The position numbers were made by a program, and so were the translations under genes. A stretch of DNA of 44,092 nucleotides from Streptomyces sp. SID10853 (GTDB lineage Bacteria; Actinomycetota; Actinomycetes; Streptomycetales; Streptomycetaceae): NCBI RefSeq assembly GCF_010548145.1, contig NZ_JAAGLN010000036.1:1-44092 (forward strand), in the 5' to 3' direction. This document shows, one piece after another, positions 8,886 through 21,843 of the stretch. The first letter of the stretch is position 1, and every line of letters begins with the position of its first letter. Below the pieces are notes generated by a model. It did no database searches. It was not told the origin of the DNA and saw nothing but the letters and a program-made list of their open reading frames with translations.

Positions 8886-10061
8886 TCAGGTCGAATAGTC
8901 GGCGTTCAGCCGTACGTAACCCTCGGTCAGGTCGCAGCCGTACACCGTGAACGCGCCATCGGAGATGCCGAGTTCGATGCCGATGACGACCTCGGTGCCC
9001 GCCATCTCGGCGGCGACGGCTTCCCGCACCTCGTCCTCGTCGCGCGTGCCCGGCAGGCCCGGCGGATAGACCGCCACGTCACCGAAGCGGATGACCACGC
9101 GGTCCTGCTCGATGTCGGTGTCGTCGGAGCATTTGCCGATCGCCATGGCGACCCGGCCCCAGTTGGGATCGCCGCCGTGGACCGCGGTCTTGACCAGCGG
9201 TGAGTTGACCACGGCCTTGCCCACGCGCTTGGCCTGGGCGTCGTCCCTGGCCCCGGTCACCCGCACCTCGATCAGCTTGCCGGCGCCCTCGCCGTCACTG
9301 GCGATGTCCTTCACCAGCTCCAACGCCACGCCGTACAGGGCCTCTTCGAACGCGGCCGGGCTCACGTCGCCCGCCAGGCCGTTGGCGAAGAGCGCCGCCG
9401 TGTCGCTGGTGGAGGTGTCGGTGTCGATGCTGACGGCGTTGAAGGTGCGGTCCATCACCCGGCGGAAGATGCGGTCCTGCTCCCCGGGGTCCAGCCGGGC
9501 GTCGGTGGCGAAGAAGGTGAGCAGGGTGGCCATGTCGGGTTCCATCATCCCGACGCCCTTGGCGATGCCCACCAGAGACGCGTCGCCGATACGACGGCTG
9601 ACCAGCTTGGGCCGGGTGTCGGTGGTCATGATGGCGCGGGCGGCCCGCTCGAAGCCGCCGTCCGGCAGGGCCGCGGTCAGGTTCTTCAGGTGGTCGCGGA
9701 TGGCGGGCATCGGGTACTGACGGCCGATCACCCCGGTGGATGCGATGAGGAGTTCGTCCTCGGGCACGCCCGTGGCACGGGCGGTCAGTGCGCGTACCTC
9801 GCGGGCGTTGCGCTCCCCCTCGTCGCCGGTGGCGACGTTCGCGTTGCGGGCCAGCACCACCACGCCCCGGGCGTTGTGGTCCGCGCAGGCGGCGCGGCTG
9901 ATCACGACGCTGGGGCCCGCGAAGCGGGACCGGGTGAAGACCGCGCTCACCGTGCTCGGCACGGTGGACATCAGGACGGTGAAGTCGTCGCGCCCGTCGT
10001 CCAGGAGACCGACCGGCGCGGTGTGCACCGCGAATCCCCGCGGCGCCTCGTTCTCTGCCAT
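8886..10061 (-). CDS. oat: Ornithine acetyltransferase (OAT, ArgJ family)
   Basis: A 391-residue ArgJ/OAT enzyme that moves acetyl groups between N-acetylornithine and glutamate, feeding arginine to the clavam pathway. The self-cleavage site is in PDMATLLTFF: cutting between Ala178 and Thr179 exposes the nucleophilic threonine. HGGDPNWGRVAMAIGK and the C-terminal GCDLTEGYVRLN are also family hallmarks. An upstream in-frame ATG would add 22 residues, but ATG 10061 (MAENEAPRGF) matches the start of clavam-cluster OATs and has GGGAG upstream. In S. clavuligerus oat lies beside cas and is helpful rather than essential. A hairpin separates it from cas here, so it probably has its own promoter. Confidence 0.92.
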   Translation of the reverse strand: MAENEAPRGFAVHTAPVGLLDDGRDDFTVLMSTVPSTVSAVFTRSRFAGPSVVISRAACADHNARGVVVLARNANVATGDEGERNAREVRALTARATGVPEDELLIASTGVIGRQYPMPAIRDHLKNLTAALPDGGFERAARAIMTTDTRPKLVSRRIGDASLVGIAKGVGMMEPDMATLLTFFATDARLDPGEQDRIFRRVMDRTFNAVSIDTDTSTSDTAALFANGLAGDVSPAAFEEALYGVALELVKDIASDGEGAGKLIEVRVTGARDDAQAKRVGKAVVNSPLVKTAVHGGDPNWGRVAMAIGKCSDDTDIEQDRVVIRFGDVAVYPPGLPGTRDEDEVREAVAAEMAGTEVVIGIELGISDGAFTVYGCDLTEGYVRLNADYST

Positions 10062-10069
10062 GCTCACTC

Positions 10070-10134
10070 GTCTCCCGGAGCGGATAGGGGGCAGGTCATG
10101 ATTATCCATACCATGGAATGCATACAAATGCGAT
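10070..10134 (-). promoter_or_regulatory. Probable oat promoter region
   Basis: This short stretch is clearly richer in A/T than its surroundings. Read on the minus strand, it contains TTGTAT, then 17 bases, then TAATCA, before the GGGAG ribosome site of oat. The -10 match is weak, so this marks the probable promoter zone rather than an exact site. Confidence 0.3.
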
Positions 10135-10195
10135 GGGAGCCGGCCGGCAGCAGCTCTTGCGCACTCCTCGTGCGCGCTCCCGCCGGCCGGCTCCC
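10135..10195 (-). terminator. Nested hairpin between cas and oat
   Basis: A 14-bp perfect outer stem (10135-10148 with 10182-10195) encloses an inner 6-bp hairpin (10159-10164 with 10170-10175). It lies just after the cas stop codon. It could end or attenuate the ceaS-bls-pah-cas transcript, lowering expression of oat relative to the four essential genes. Confidence 0.6.
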
Positions 10196-10212
10196 CGGAC
10201 CGTGCCCGCGGC

Positions 10213-12134
<1,922 letters not shown>

Positions 12135-12218
12135 GCCGTCATGACTCCTTCGGTGTCGACGGGATGACCGGGCACGGGGTGACGGGACACGGGATGGCCG
12201 GCACGGGGTGGCCGGCCG

Positions 12219-13739
12219 TCATGCGATGACCGGTGAGCTGCGCGCCAGCCGGTCGGCGACCAGTTGCACGGTCTGCGCGGTGTCCACCTCGTCGGGATCC
12301 CGGCCGGCCACCACCACCTCGTCGAACAGTTCCTGTACGACCAGACGCTTGGCGTGGTGCACACCGGCCTCGCCGACACCCGCCCCGGTGAGCAGCCGGC
12401 TGAACGACGAGGTGGTGCCGGAGCCCTCGTGCACGCCGAGCTTGGGGCGCAGGACGGTCTGCGCGGGCAGCAGGTCACCCATCGCGGCGCGCAGCACCCA
12501 CTTGTCCTGCCCGTAGCGGCGCTTGAGGCCCGCCTCCAGGGAGACCAGGAGGTCGAGCACCTCACGGTCCCAGTAGGGGTGGGTGGACCAGTGGCCGCCG
12601 ACGCCGGAGAGCACGGGAGACATCTCGTTGAGCCCGTCGAAGGTCGCCATGTCGTGGGACAGGGCGGTGTCCAGGGCCGGCAGCCGGTCCTCGCGGTGCA
12701 TACCGCCGAGCGGGATGTCGGCGCCGTATCCGGTCAGGATGCGCCGGCCCGCACCGCCCATCCGCAGGTAGAGAGCGGTGAGCGGGAGCAGGTACTCGAT
12801 GATGTCCGGGTCGAGGGACTCCGCGGCCCGGACGGCGTGCGGCAGTCTGCGCAGCAGTTCCGCGGTGGTGATGGTGATCTCGCTGTGCGTGCTGCCGATG
12901 TGGTCGGCGACGACGCGGGCCTCGGGGAACTCGTCGGCGTCGTCGGTGCCCATCGACACCGTGTCGATGGGGCCGCCCCTTCCGAGGGCGGCCAGCGCGG
13001 CCACACTGGAGGAGTCGATGCCGCCCGAGAGGACCACCAGCGGAGTCTCCTGGCCCGTACGAGCGCGGACCGCGCGCTCCAGACTCCGGCGTACCGCTTC
13101 CACGGCCTCCTTCTCCGGCAGGATCCGGCGGGAGAGCTGCGGCGTCCAGGTCCGGTGTGCGGTGCAGTCTCCGGTGCCGAGCGCGATCTCAAGGACCGTG
13201 CCGGCCGGGACCTGGTGCACCCCGGGGAGCCGGCGGACCGGCCGGGCCGCGGCCAGCGGCCGGCCCCCGGGGGCGTCGCGCAGGGCCTTGGCCTCGGTGG
13301 CGGCCAGCACCCGCCCCGGCGCCGCGGTCAGATAGAGGGGCACCGAGCCGGCGTGGTCGGTGGCGAGCACGACCCGGCCCGCGGTGTGCACCAGCGCCGC
13401 GAAGCGTCCGTTGAGGAGCCGGAACGCGTGCAGGTCGTAGTGGTCGAAGAGCGCGAGGACGAGCCCGGCGTCATCGGCCGGGTCGGTGCCGCGGGGCAGC
13501 ACCGACCGGAGTTCGCCCTGGTTGTAGAGCTCCCCGGCGAACACCAGCGCCGAACCCCGCCCCCGCGCCCTGGCTCCCTCCGGAGCCCCGGTGTGCAGAA
13601 GACTGGTGAAGAGGGTGTCACCGTCGATGTCGTCTCGCGTATCGGCGCGGTGCCCCAGCGATGCGAAGGTCCCCTGCGGGACCTGACCCGCACCGCGGTG
13701 GACGGCGGTCAGAAAGCCGATGGCGGCAGGCAGTGTCAT
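12219..13739 (-). CDS. bls: Beta-lactam synthetase
   Basis: A 506-residue asparagine-synthetase-B relative that adenylates N2-(2-carboxyethyl)arginine and closes the four-membered beta-lactam ring. The N-terminal glutaminase-like domain lacks the catalytic Cys2 expected of true AsnB, as in known BLS. The PP-loop SGGIDSS lies near residue 236; further on are YGADIPLGGM and the catalytic lysine in KWVLRAAM (about K413). The C-terminal EGSGTTSSFSRLL segment is typical of BLS. The start codon is one base from the ceaS stop, so the two are translated together. Confidence 0.95.
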   Translation of the reverse strand: MTLPAAIGFLTAVHRGAGQVPQGTFASLGHRADTRDDIDGDTLFTSLLHTGAPEGARARGRGSALVFAGELYNQGELRSVLPRGTDPADDAGLVLALFDHYDLHAFRLLNGRFAALVHTAGRVVLATDHAGSVPLYLTAAPGRVLAATEAKALRDAPGGRPLAAARPVRRLPGVHQVPAGTVLEIALGTGDCTAHRTWTPQLSRRILPEKEAVEAVRRSLERAVRARTGQETPLVVLSGGIDSSSVAALAALGRGGPIDTVSMGTDDADEFPEARVVADHIGSTHSEITITTAELLRRLPHAVRAAESLDPDIIEYLLPLTALYLRMGGAGRRILTGYGADIPLGGMHREDRLPALDTALSHDMATFDGLNEMSPVLSGVGGHWSTHPYWDREVLDLLVSLEAGLKRRYGQDKWVLRAAMGDLLPAQTVLRPKLGVHEGSGTTSSFSRLLTGAGVGEAGVHHAKRLVVQELFDEVVVAGRDPDEVDTAQTVQLVADRLARSSPVIA

Positions 13740-13740
13740 C

Positions 13741-15830
<2,090 letters not shown>

Positions 15831-16826
15831 ATGCCCTCGTCCTACGCTCCGCCCCTGCGCGACCTGCGCGGCCTACGGGTCAGCGCCCAGGGGTTCGGCT
15901 GCCTGCCGACCACGAGCTTCTACGGCCACCCGGACCCCGACCGGGCGATCACCACCATCCGCGCCGCCCTGGACGCGGGCGTCACGATGGTGGACACCGC
16001 CGACGTCCAGGGCCAGGGGGCCGGCGAGGAGCTGCTCGGCCGCGCCCTGGCCGGGCGGCGCGACGGCGTGGTGATCGCCAGCAAGTTCGGCATGGTGCGC
16101 GGCCCCGACGGCACCTTCGACGGCCTGTGCGGCGAACCCGCCTACGTACGCGCCGCCTGCGAACGCTCACTGCGCCGCCTGGGCGTGGACCACATCGACC
16201 TGTACTACCAGCACTGGATCGACCCGGCGGTGCCCGTCGAGGAGACCGCGGGCGCGGTGGCCGGGCTGATCCAGGCGGGCAAGGTCCGCCACTTCGGGCT
16301 CTGCGAGCCATCGGCGGCCACGCTGCGCCGGGCGGACGCGGAGCATCCGGTGACCGCGGTGCAGAGCGAATGGAGCCTGTGGAGCCGGGACATCGAGGAC
16401 GAAGTGGTCCCCGCCTGCCGTTCCCTGGGGGTCGGGATCGTGGCGTACGCCCCGCTGGGCCGCGGCTTCCTGACCGGCGGGATCCGCACCACGGACGACC
16501 TCGCCACCGACGACTTCCGCCGCGGCCAGCCCCGGTTCAGCCCGGCCGGCCTGGCGCACAACCAGCTGCTGCTGCGGCGGCTGCGCCCCGTCGCCGACCG
16601 GCTCGGCCTCACCCTGGCCCAGCTCGGCCTGGCCTGGCTGCACCACCGGGGGACCGACGTCGTGCCCATCCCCGGAACCAGCGATCCGGCCCATCTGACG
16701 GAGAACCTGGCAGCCGGCGCCGTACGGCTGGAAGCGGACGACCTGGCCGCGGTGGCACGGGCGGCGGACGTTCCGGTGCACGGGGCCCGCTACGCGCCCG
16801 CGATGCTCGCCATGACCGGCAACTGA
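15831..16826 (+). CDS. cvm1: Aldo/keto reductase family protein lacking the catalytic tyrosine (Cvm1-like)
   Basis: A 331-residue aldo/keto reductase fold, matching Cvm1, which is needed for 5S clavams in S. clavuligerus. The catalytic tetrad aligns as Asp55 (VDTAD), Lys85 (ASKFGM) and His128 (YYQHWID), but the position normally held by tyrosine is Gln60 (DTADVQGQG instead of the usual DVYG). The DNA reads CAG there. Without the proton-donating tyrosine, a standard carbonyl reduction is doubtful; the protein may bind NADPH for another purpose or catalyse a different step. ATG 15831 has GGAGG upstream. It is followed by the SnoaL-like gene in the same direction. Confidence 0.85.
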   Translation: MPSSYAPPLRDLRGLRVSAQGFGCLPTTSFYGHPDPDRAITTIRAALDAGVTMVDTADVQGQGAGEELLGRALAGRRDGVVIASKFGMVRGPDGTFDGLCGEPAYVRAACERSLRRLGVDHIDLYYQHWIDPAVPVEETAGAVAGLIQAGKVRHFGLCEPSAATLRRADAEHPVTAVQSEWSLWSRDIEDEVVPACRSLGVGIVAYAPLGRGFLTGGIRTTDDLATDDFRRGQPRFSPAGLAHNQLLLRRLRPVADRLGLTLAQLGLAWLHHRGTDVVPIPGTSDPAHLTENLAAGAVRLEADDLAAVARAADVPVHGARYAPAMLAMTGN

Positions 16827-16964
16827 ACGCCCTGCAAGCCGGACAGCAGAACGACGTCAAGGCAGCGCCAAGCGCGCCCTGCGAACGTGGATCACGGCCG
16901 CTCGGACGCCCCTCCCCCGATGCGGCGCGCTTTCCGGTAATTCCGGCAGTTCTGGAGGTCGTTC

Positions 16965-17420
16965 ATGCCCGCGGCAGTAACCCCTATGACGGACGAGCAG
17001 CGGAAAGCTGTCGTCACCGCGTATCTCAAGGCATTCGACAATGGCGGGACCAGTCACGACGGGACCCCCATTCTCGACTATTTCGCCGAGGACGCCCAGT
17101 TCTTCTTCCCCAAGTGGGGTCTTGCGCACGGAAAAGCAGAAATAAGCCGGACGTTCGGCGATCTCGGCAGCGCGGTCAAGTCGGTCGAGCACCATTTCGC
17201 GGCCTTCAACTGGATCGTCACCGGAACCGACCTGCTAGCGGTCGAGGGAACCACACACGGTGAACACCGGGACGGTCCCTGGCGGGTGGGCGTGCCCGAG
17301 TGGGGGGCGGGCCGCTGGTGCGGGGTCTTCGAGGTGCGTGACCTCCTCATCCAGCGGGCCTTCATCTATCTGGACCCCGACTACGCGGGCAAGGACGTCG
17401 CCCGCTATCCGTGGCTCTGA
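16965..17420 (+). CDS. cvm2: SnoaL-like/NTF2-fold protein (Cvm2-like)
   Basis: A 151-residue small alpha+beta barrel of the NTF2/SnoaL type, with the pattern AYLKAFDNGG, ILDYFAEDAQFFFPKWG, HHFAAFNWIVTG. Such folds act as isomerases, cyclases or dehydratases. Position and family correspond to Cvm2 of S. clavuligerus, whose reaction is not established. ATG 16965 follows GGAGG by six bases. It sits between the aldo/keto reductase and the SHMT-like gene in one likely transcript. The 138-bp gap before it shows nothing else I can name. Confidence 0.75.
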   Translation: MPAAVTPMTDEQRKAVVTAYLKAFDNGGTSHDGTPILDYFAEDAQFFFPKWGLAHGKAEISRTFGDLGSAVKSVEHHFAAFNWIVTGTDLLAVEGTTHGEHRDGPWRVGVPEWGAGRWCGVFEVRDLLIQRAFIYLDPDYAGKDVARYPWL

Positions 17421-17472
17421 CGCCGCCCCCGCCCCGCCCCCGCCACCCCTTTCCCCCAGCACAGGAGCACTG

Positions 17473-18672
17473 ATGGACGTCCTGGCCGCTCTCCAGCAGA
17501 GGCCCAGCCTCAACCTCTTCCCGATCGAGAACCGGCTCTCGCCCAGGGCCGCCGCCGCGCTCGCCACCGACGCGGTCAACCGCTACCCGTACTCGGAGAC
17601 GCCGGTGGCCGTCTACGGCGACGTCGCGGGCCTCAGCGACGTCTACGACTACTGCGTGGACCTCACCAAGGAGTTCTACGGCGCACGGCACGCCTTCGTG
17701 CAGTTCCTCTCCGGGCTGCACACCATGCACACCGTGCTCACCGCCGTGACCCCCCGCAGCGGCCGTGTCATGGTGCTGGCGCCCGAGGACGGCGGGCACT
17801 ACGCCACGGTCACCATCTGCGAGAGCTTCGGCTACCGGGCCGACTACATCCCCTACGACCGCAAGCGCCTGCAGATCGACCACAGCGCCCTCGCCGCGCG
17901 CATAGCCGAACAGCCCGTCGACGTCATCTATCTGGACGCCTCCACGACCCTGCACTTCCCGGACGCCCGGGCGCTGCGCGCCGCCGCGCCCGACGCCATC
18001 ATCTGCCTGGACGCCTCGCACCTGCTCGGACTGCTGCCCGCCGCGCCGCAGACCCTCGTACTCGACGGCGGTTTCGACAGCATCTCCGGCAGTACGCACA
18101 AGACACTGCCCGGCCCGCAGAAGGGCCTGTTCGTCACCAACAGCGACACGGTCGCGGAGAAGGTGGCGGCCCGCATCCCGTTCACCGCGTCGAGCTCGCA
18201 CTCGGCGACGGTCGGCAGTCTGGCGATCACCCTCGAAGAGCTGCTGCCGCACCGGGTGGACTACGCGCGCCAGACCATCGCCAACGCCCGCCGGCTGGGC
18301 GAGGAACTGGCCCGGCGCGGCTTCGACCTGCCCGGTGAGGACTTCGGCTACACCGATACCCACCAGGTCTGGGTGCATCCTCCCGAGGAGTGCTCCCCGC
18401 ACGAGTGGGGCCGTGCGCTCACCCGCGCCGACATCCGCACCACCACGGTGGGGCTGCCCAGCAGCGGCCGTTCGGGGCTGCGCCTCGGCTCCCAGGAGCT
18501 GACCCGGTGGGGCATGAAGGAGGCCGACATGGCCGCGGTCGCCGAGCTGCTGGCCCGTCTGCTGCTGCGCGGCGACGACACCGGCCGGGTCGCCGCCGAC
18601 GTCGCCGACCTGGCCCGCGAGTTCCCCGGCGTGGCCTACGCGGGACAGCCCGCCCCGGTCACCGTCACCTGA
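17473..18672 (+). CDS. SHMT-fold PLP enzyme, candidate clavam aldolase (OrfA-like)
   Basis: A 399-residue fold-type I PLP enzyme of the serine hydroxymethyltransferase group. The active-site motif SGSTHKTLPGPQKG carries the Schiff-base lysine (K210), and LDASHLLGL (Asp180) matches the SHMT DxxH cofactor segment. ATG 17473 follows AGGAG by five bases; the longer open frame upstream overlaps cvm2 and is rejected. An SHMT-type gene (orfA) is required for alanylclavam in S. clavuligerus. Condensing glycine with a clavam aldehyde would give a beta-hydroxy clavam amino acid. The companion orfB, orfC and orfD genes are absent here, which would leave the hydroxyl in place, as expected for valclavam-type products. 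Confidence 0.8.
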   Translation: MDVLAALQQRPSLNLFPIENRLSPRAAAALATDAVNRYPYSETPVAVYGDVAGLSDVYDYCVDLTKEFYGARHAFVQFLSGLHTMHTVLTAVTPRSGRVMVLAPEDGGHYATVTICESFGYRADYIPYDRKRLQIDHSALAARIAEQPVDVIYLDASTTLHFPDARALRAAAPDAIICLDASHLLGLLPAAPQTLVLDGGFDSISGSTHKTLPGPQKGLFVTNSDTVAEKVAARIPFTASSSHSATVGSLAITLEELLPHRVDYARQTIANARRLGEELARRGFDLPGEDFGYTDTHQVWVHPPEECSPHEWGRALTRADIRTTTVGLPSSGRSGLRLGSQELTRWGMKEADMAAVAELLARLLLRGDDTGRVAADVADLAREFPGVAYAGQPAPVTVT

Positions 18673-18677
18673 GGGGT

Positions 18678-18716
18678 CCTTGCACTGTGCCCGCCCGGGT
18701 CGCTCATAGTGCAAGG
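18678..18716 (+). terminator. Inverted repeat after the SHMT-like gene
   Basis: A 9-bp perfect stem, CCTTGCACT (18678-18686) with AGTGCAAGG (18708-18716), has a 21-base loop and lies six bases past the stop codon. The loop is long for a terminator, so it may instead be an operator or attenuator governing the flavin reductase gene. Confidence 0.4.
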
Positions 18717-18795
18717 CCGCAGAGTCCCGCACGGGGGCGCGCCGCGTCGCACCGCGGCACGTCCCCGGCCGGTACGACCGGAGGAACTCCCCGAG

Positions 18796-19380
18796 ATGTC
18801 GCACTCCATGGAGAACGCCCGTCCGACGCCCGGCAGCCCGACGCCCGGCAATCCGAGGCACGGCAGCCCGACGGCGGCGGCCACCGAGCAGTTCCGCCGG
18901 GTGGCCGGGCACTATCCGACCGGGCTGGTTCTGGTCACCGGCCCGCGCCCGGCCCCGCATCTGCCGCCTCCCGCGATGGTCATGGGAACCTTCACGTCCG
19001 TGTCGCTGCAGCCGACCCTGGTGGGCTTCCTCCCCTCGAAGTCCTCGACCACCTGGCCCCGTATCCGGGCGGCCGGCCGGTTCTGCGTCAATGTGCTCGC
19101 CGCCGACCAGGAGCAGCTGTGCCACAGCTTCACCAGCGCCGCGCCAGGCCGCTGGGAGATCCCGCACCGGGAGACCGCCACCGGCTCGGCCGCGCTGCTG
19201 GACGCCATCGCCTGGTTCGACTGCGAGCTGGCCGGTGAAGTGGACGCGGGTGACCACTGGTTCGTCACCGGCGCCGTCCGCGATCTGGGGGTCCAGCGGT
19301 CCGCACCGCCGCTGGTCTTCCTCCGGGGCGGCTACGGCGCCTGCGGCCCCCGCCCCGACACGGCCGCGGTCCAGCGGTGA
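18796..19380 (+). CDS. cvm3: Flavin reductase (Cvm3-like)
   Basis: A 194-residue flavin-reductase-domain protein, the FMN-binding split-barrel type that supplies reduced flavin to two-component oxygenases. Visible features are YPTGLVLVTG, MVMGTFTSVSLQPTLVGF, FCVNVLAADQ and the C-terminal FLRGGYG. The first 30 residues are a Pro/Gly/Ser-rich extension with an imperfect repeat. The frame extends upstream, but ATG 18796 follows GGAGGA by ten bases. The luciferase-like monooxygenase of this cluster is the natural partner. It converges on the SARP gene 46 bp away. Confidence 0.85.
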   Translation: MSHSMENARPTPGSPTPGNPRHGSPTAAATEQFRRVAGHYPTGLVLVTGPRPAPHLPPPAMVMGTFTSVSLQPTLVGFLPSKSSTTWPRIRAAGRFCVNVLAADQEQLCHSFTSAAPGRWEIPHRETATGSAALLDAIAWFDCELAGEVDAGDHWFVTGAVRDLGVQRSAPPLVFLRGGYGACGPRPDTAAVQR

Positions 19381-19426
19381 CCGACCCTGCCGGAGGTCCC
19401 GGGCCGCGCCGGCCCCGTCCGCGCGC

Positions 19427-21331
19427 TCACGGGACAAAACAGGTCACCGGCACGCTCACACCACTCAGTGTGTACGCGGCCGCCCGGCACGGCACTGCGG
19501 TCCCCTGGGCCGGGTCGGCGGCCGGCAGGGTCCGGGCGAACCAGCGGACCAGGTCGTGGAAGGAGTAACGGCCGAGTTCGAACTGCTCGACCAGATGGAC
19601 ATCCAGCAGATGCTCCAGCGTCTCCTCCGCCCGGCGCGGCTCGGTGCCCAGGAGCGCGGCCGCCGTGGCGACGTCGAGGTCGGCTCCCGTATGCAGGCTG
19701 AGCAGCCGGAAGTCGGCCCGGCGGTTGGGCGGCATGGCTTCGTACGAGACCCGCAGCACGCTCGCGACGCTGCAGTCGCCGGACTCCAGCTCCCCCAGGA
19801 TGCGGGAGCTGTCCCGCAGCCGTTCGGCCAGGAAACCCAGGGTCCAGTGCGGTCGCTTGCGCAGCCTGGCGCCCGAAATACGCAGCGCCAGCGGCAGGTT
19901 GCCGCAGAGCCGTACGAGTTCGGAGGCCGCGTGGGGTTCGGTGGCGATCCGCTCGGCGCCCAGGATCCGGCTCATCAGCTCGGTGCTGTCGTCGTCGTCG
20001 AGCAGGCCCAGTGAAAGCCCCGCCGACCCTTCGAGCTCGGGCAGCCGGACCCTGCTGGTGATGATGACAAGGCTCCCCGGGCACGTCGGGAGCAGCGGCC
20101 TCAGCTGTGCGGTTTCGGCAACGTTGTCAAGAATCAGCAGAAGCCGCCGCCGTGCGGTCGTGGCCCGCCACAGGGCCATACGCCCGACCACGCCGTCGCT
20201 CATGGAGTCGGCCGGCACGCCCAGCACCCCCAGCAGCGCGCCCAGCGCCGCCCCCGCGGACAGCGGCTCCTCACCCGAGGTGAAGCCGCGCAGGTCGAGG
20301 TAGAGCTGCCCGCCGGTGTAGTCGTCCGCCAGCAGGTGCGCCACATGCACCGCCAGCGCGGTCTTGCCGCTGCCGCCCATGCCGTCGATCACCAGCACGC
20401 GCGGCCCCGGATGCCCCTCGTTCGCCCGGACGTCCTCGATGAGCCGGCGCACTTCCTCCTTACGTCCGGTGAAGTCCACCAGGTCGTGGGGCAGGGTGCA
20501 CGGGGCCGCTCCGGCCACCGCCGGCGGCCGTTGTGCCGCAGCCACCTCGGGACGCCGTGGAGCCTCTGGCTCCAAGGAGCCGCGCAGGATCGCCACATGC
20601 AGCTCCGCCAGCCGGAAGCCGGGCTCTATGCCGAGGTCCTCGGCCAGCAGGGTACGCAGCCGGGCGTACTCCTCCACGGCCTCGGCCTGACGCCCCGAGC
20701 GGTGGAGCGCCAGCATCAGCTGACCGCGCAGGGACTCCCGGAACGGATGCGCGGAGATGAACTCACGTAACTCACTGACCAGTTCACCGGCCTCACCGCG
20801 GGCGAGACGGAGGTCGAAGCAGTGCTCGGCCGCGGCGATACGACGTTCCTCCCAGCCGGCCGCGGCGGCCTCGATGACGTGTCCGCCGGCGTCGGCGAGG
20901 ATGGATCCGCGCCACAGGTCGAGCCCGGCCTTCAAGTGGGTCACGGCCTCGTCCAGAAGCCCTTCCGCGTGGGCCTCCTGGGCATGGCGGACCCGGGCGT
21001 CGAACACCTTCAGATCCACCTGGCCCTCCGCCACCGTCATGCGGTAGCCGGGAGGCTCGGTGGCGATCAGTTCACGCCCTGAGGGGATTCGCCGGCGCAG
21101 GGCCGCCACGGCCTTGCGGATCTGCTGGAGGGCCGTAAAGGGAGGCTTCTGATCCCAGACCGCCTGGATCAGCCGCGAAACCGGGACCACGCGCCCCGCT
21201 TTCAGCAACAGCATCACCAGAACACGTTCGTTGACAACGCCGCCGAGTTTCAGGCGCCGCTCTCCGTCCCAGCCTTCCAATGGCCCGAGGATTCCGAAAA
21301 AGACGTCGTCATGACTGGAGTTCGACTGCAT
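19427..21331 (-). CDS. AfsR-like SARP regulator with NB-ARC ATPase and a TTA codon
   Basis: A 634-residue SARP. Residues 10-100 form an OmpR-type winged helix (FGILGPLEGW ... LIQAVWDQKPP). About 105-250 is the bacterial transcriptional activation domain. From about 280 an NB-ARC ATPase follows, with Walker A GMGGSGKT and Walker B RRLLLILDN, plus a short helical C-terminus. It lacks the TPR region of full AfsR. Residue 188 (SELREF) is encoded by TTA at 20768-20770, the codon read by the bldA tRNA, so translation is probably limited to late growth. It lies between the clavam genes and Region 2, divergent from the latter, and could control either. Confidence 0.88.
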   Translation of the reverse strand: MQSNSSHDDVFFGILGPLEGWDGERRLKLGGVVNERVLVMLLLKAGRVVPVSRLIQAVWDQKPPFTALQQIRKAVAALRRRIPSGRELIATEPPGYRMTVAEGQVDLKVFDARVRHAQEAHAEGLLDEAVTHLKAGLDLWRGSILADAGGHVIEAAAAGWEERRIAAAEHCFDLRLARGEAGELVSELREFISAHPFRESLRGQLMLALHRSGRQAEAVEEYARLRTLLAEDLGIEPGFRLAELHVAILRGSLEPEAPRRPEVAAAQRPPAVAGAAPCTLPHDLVDFTGRKEEVRRLIEDVRANEGHPGPRVLVIDGMGGSGKTALAVHVAHLLADDYTGGQLYLDLRGFTSGEEPLSAGAALGALLGVLGVPADSMSDGVVGRMALWRATTARRRLLLILDNVAETAQLRPLLPTCPGSLVIITSRVRLPELEGSAGLSLGLLDDDDSTELMSRILGAERIATEPHAASELVRLCGNLPLALRISGARLRKRPHWTLGFLAERLRDSSRILGELESGDCSVASVLRVSYEAMPPNRRADFRLLSLHTGADLDVATAAALLGTEPRRAEETLEHLLDVHLVEQFELGRYSFHDLVRWFARTLPAADPAQGTAVPCRAAAYTLSGVSVPVTCFVP

Positions 21332-21843
21332 TGCCCGTGCTCCAACTAGTGCCGGCCCCGTCGCGGGCTATCTGCCCCTGGGACGTCGGCGCCATGCCAC
21401 GTATGAGCAGATTTTCTTCGCGCCCGGCAGGAGCCGGCGCACCGGGCGGATAACCGGATTCAACGGTTCCGGAAATGCTCCGGCCGCCGGGGCGGCCCTT
21501 GCGGCGGCCCCGACGACGGCGTGTGACCGACGCCGGGACGGCGCACAAGGCCGCCGATTGGCCTGGTATTTCAGCGTTTAGCGGTCCTTGCCCCCCTGGC
21601 ATCAAGCTGACGTGCAGCATGTTGATCCATGCCTGGGTATGCATTCCCATCCGGGCCCCGGCAGAGTACGGGTAAGTCCACAACCGCTCATAAGCGAACA
21701 GTTTCTGAACGATCAGGGTGCCCGCAGAGGGCCGCCCTGTGCTCGGTGGCGCCCGTTCGCGCCCACGCATCCAGCCATCGCGACCCGGTGGTGAGTAAGG
21801 AACGACCGGCACAGGCCCGTTTCTACGTCACGGAGGCAGGAGT
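21332..21843. promoter_or_regulatory. 512-bp divergent control region between the SARP gene and Region 2
   Basis: No credible coding sequence lies here; the short open frames have poor codon use. It must contain the SARP promoter and the main promoter of the Region 2 operon. It includes a G/C-rich segment with overlapping short inverted repeats (about 21480-21515) and a more A/T-rich stretch (21660-21720) where the rightward promoter is most likely. I could not identify a clear consensus promoter or heptamer repeats by eye. Confidence 0.5.

Noticed and set aside
17362..19437. 691-codon open frame antisense to the SHMT-like and flavin reductase genes
   Set aside because: Low-complexity translation without domains; the opposite strand carries well-supported genes with ribosome sites.
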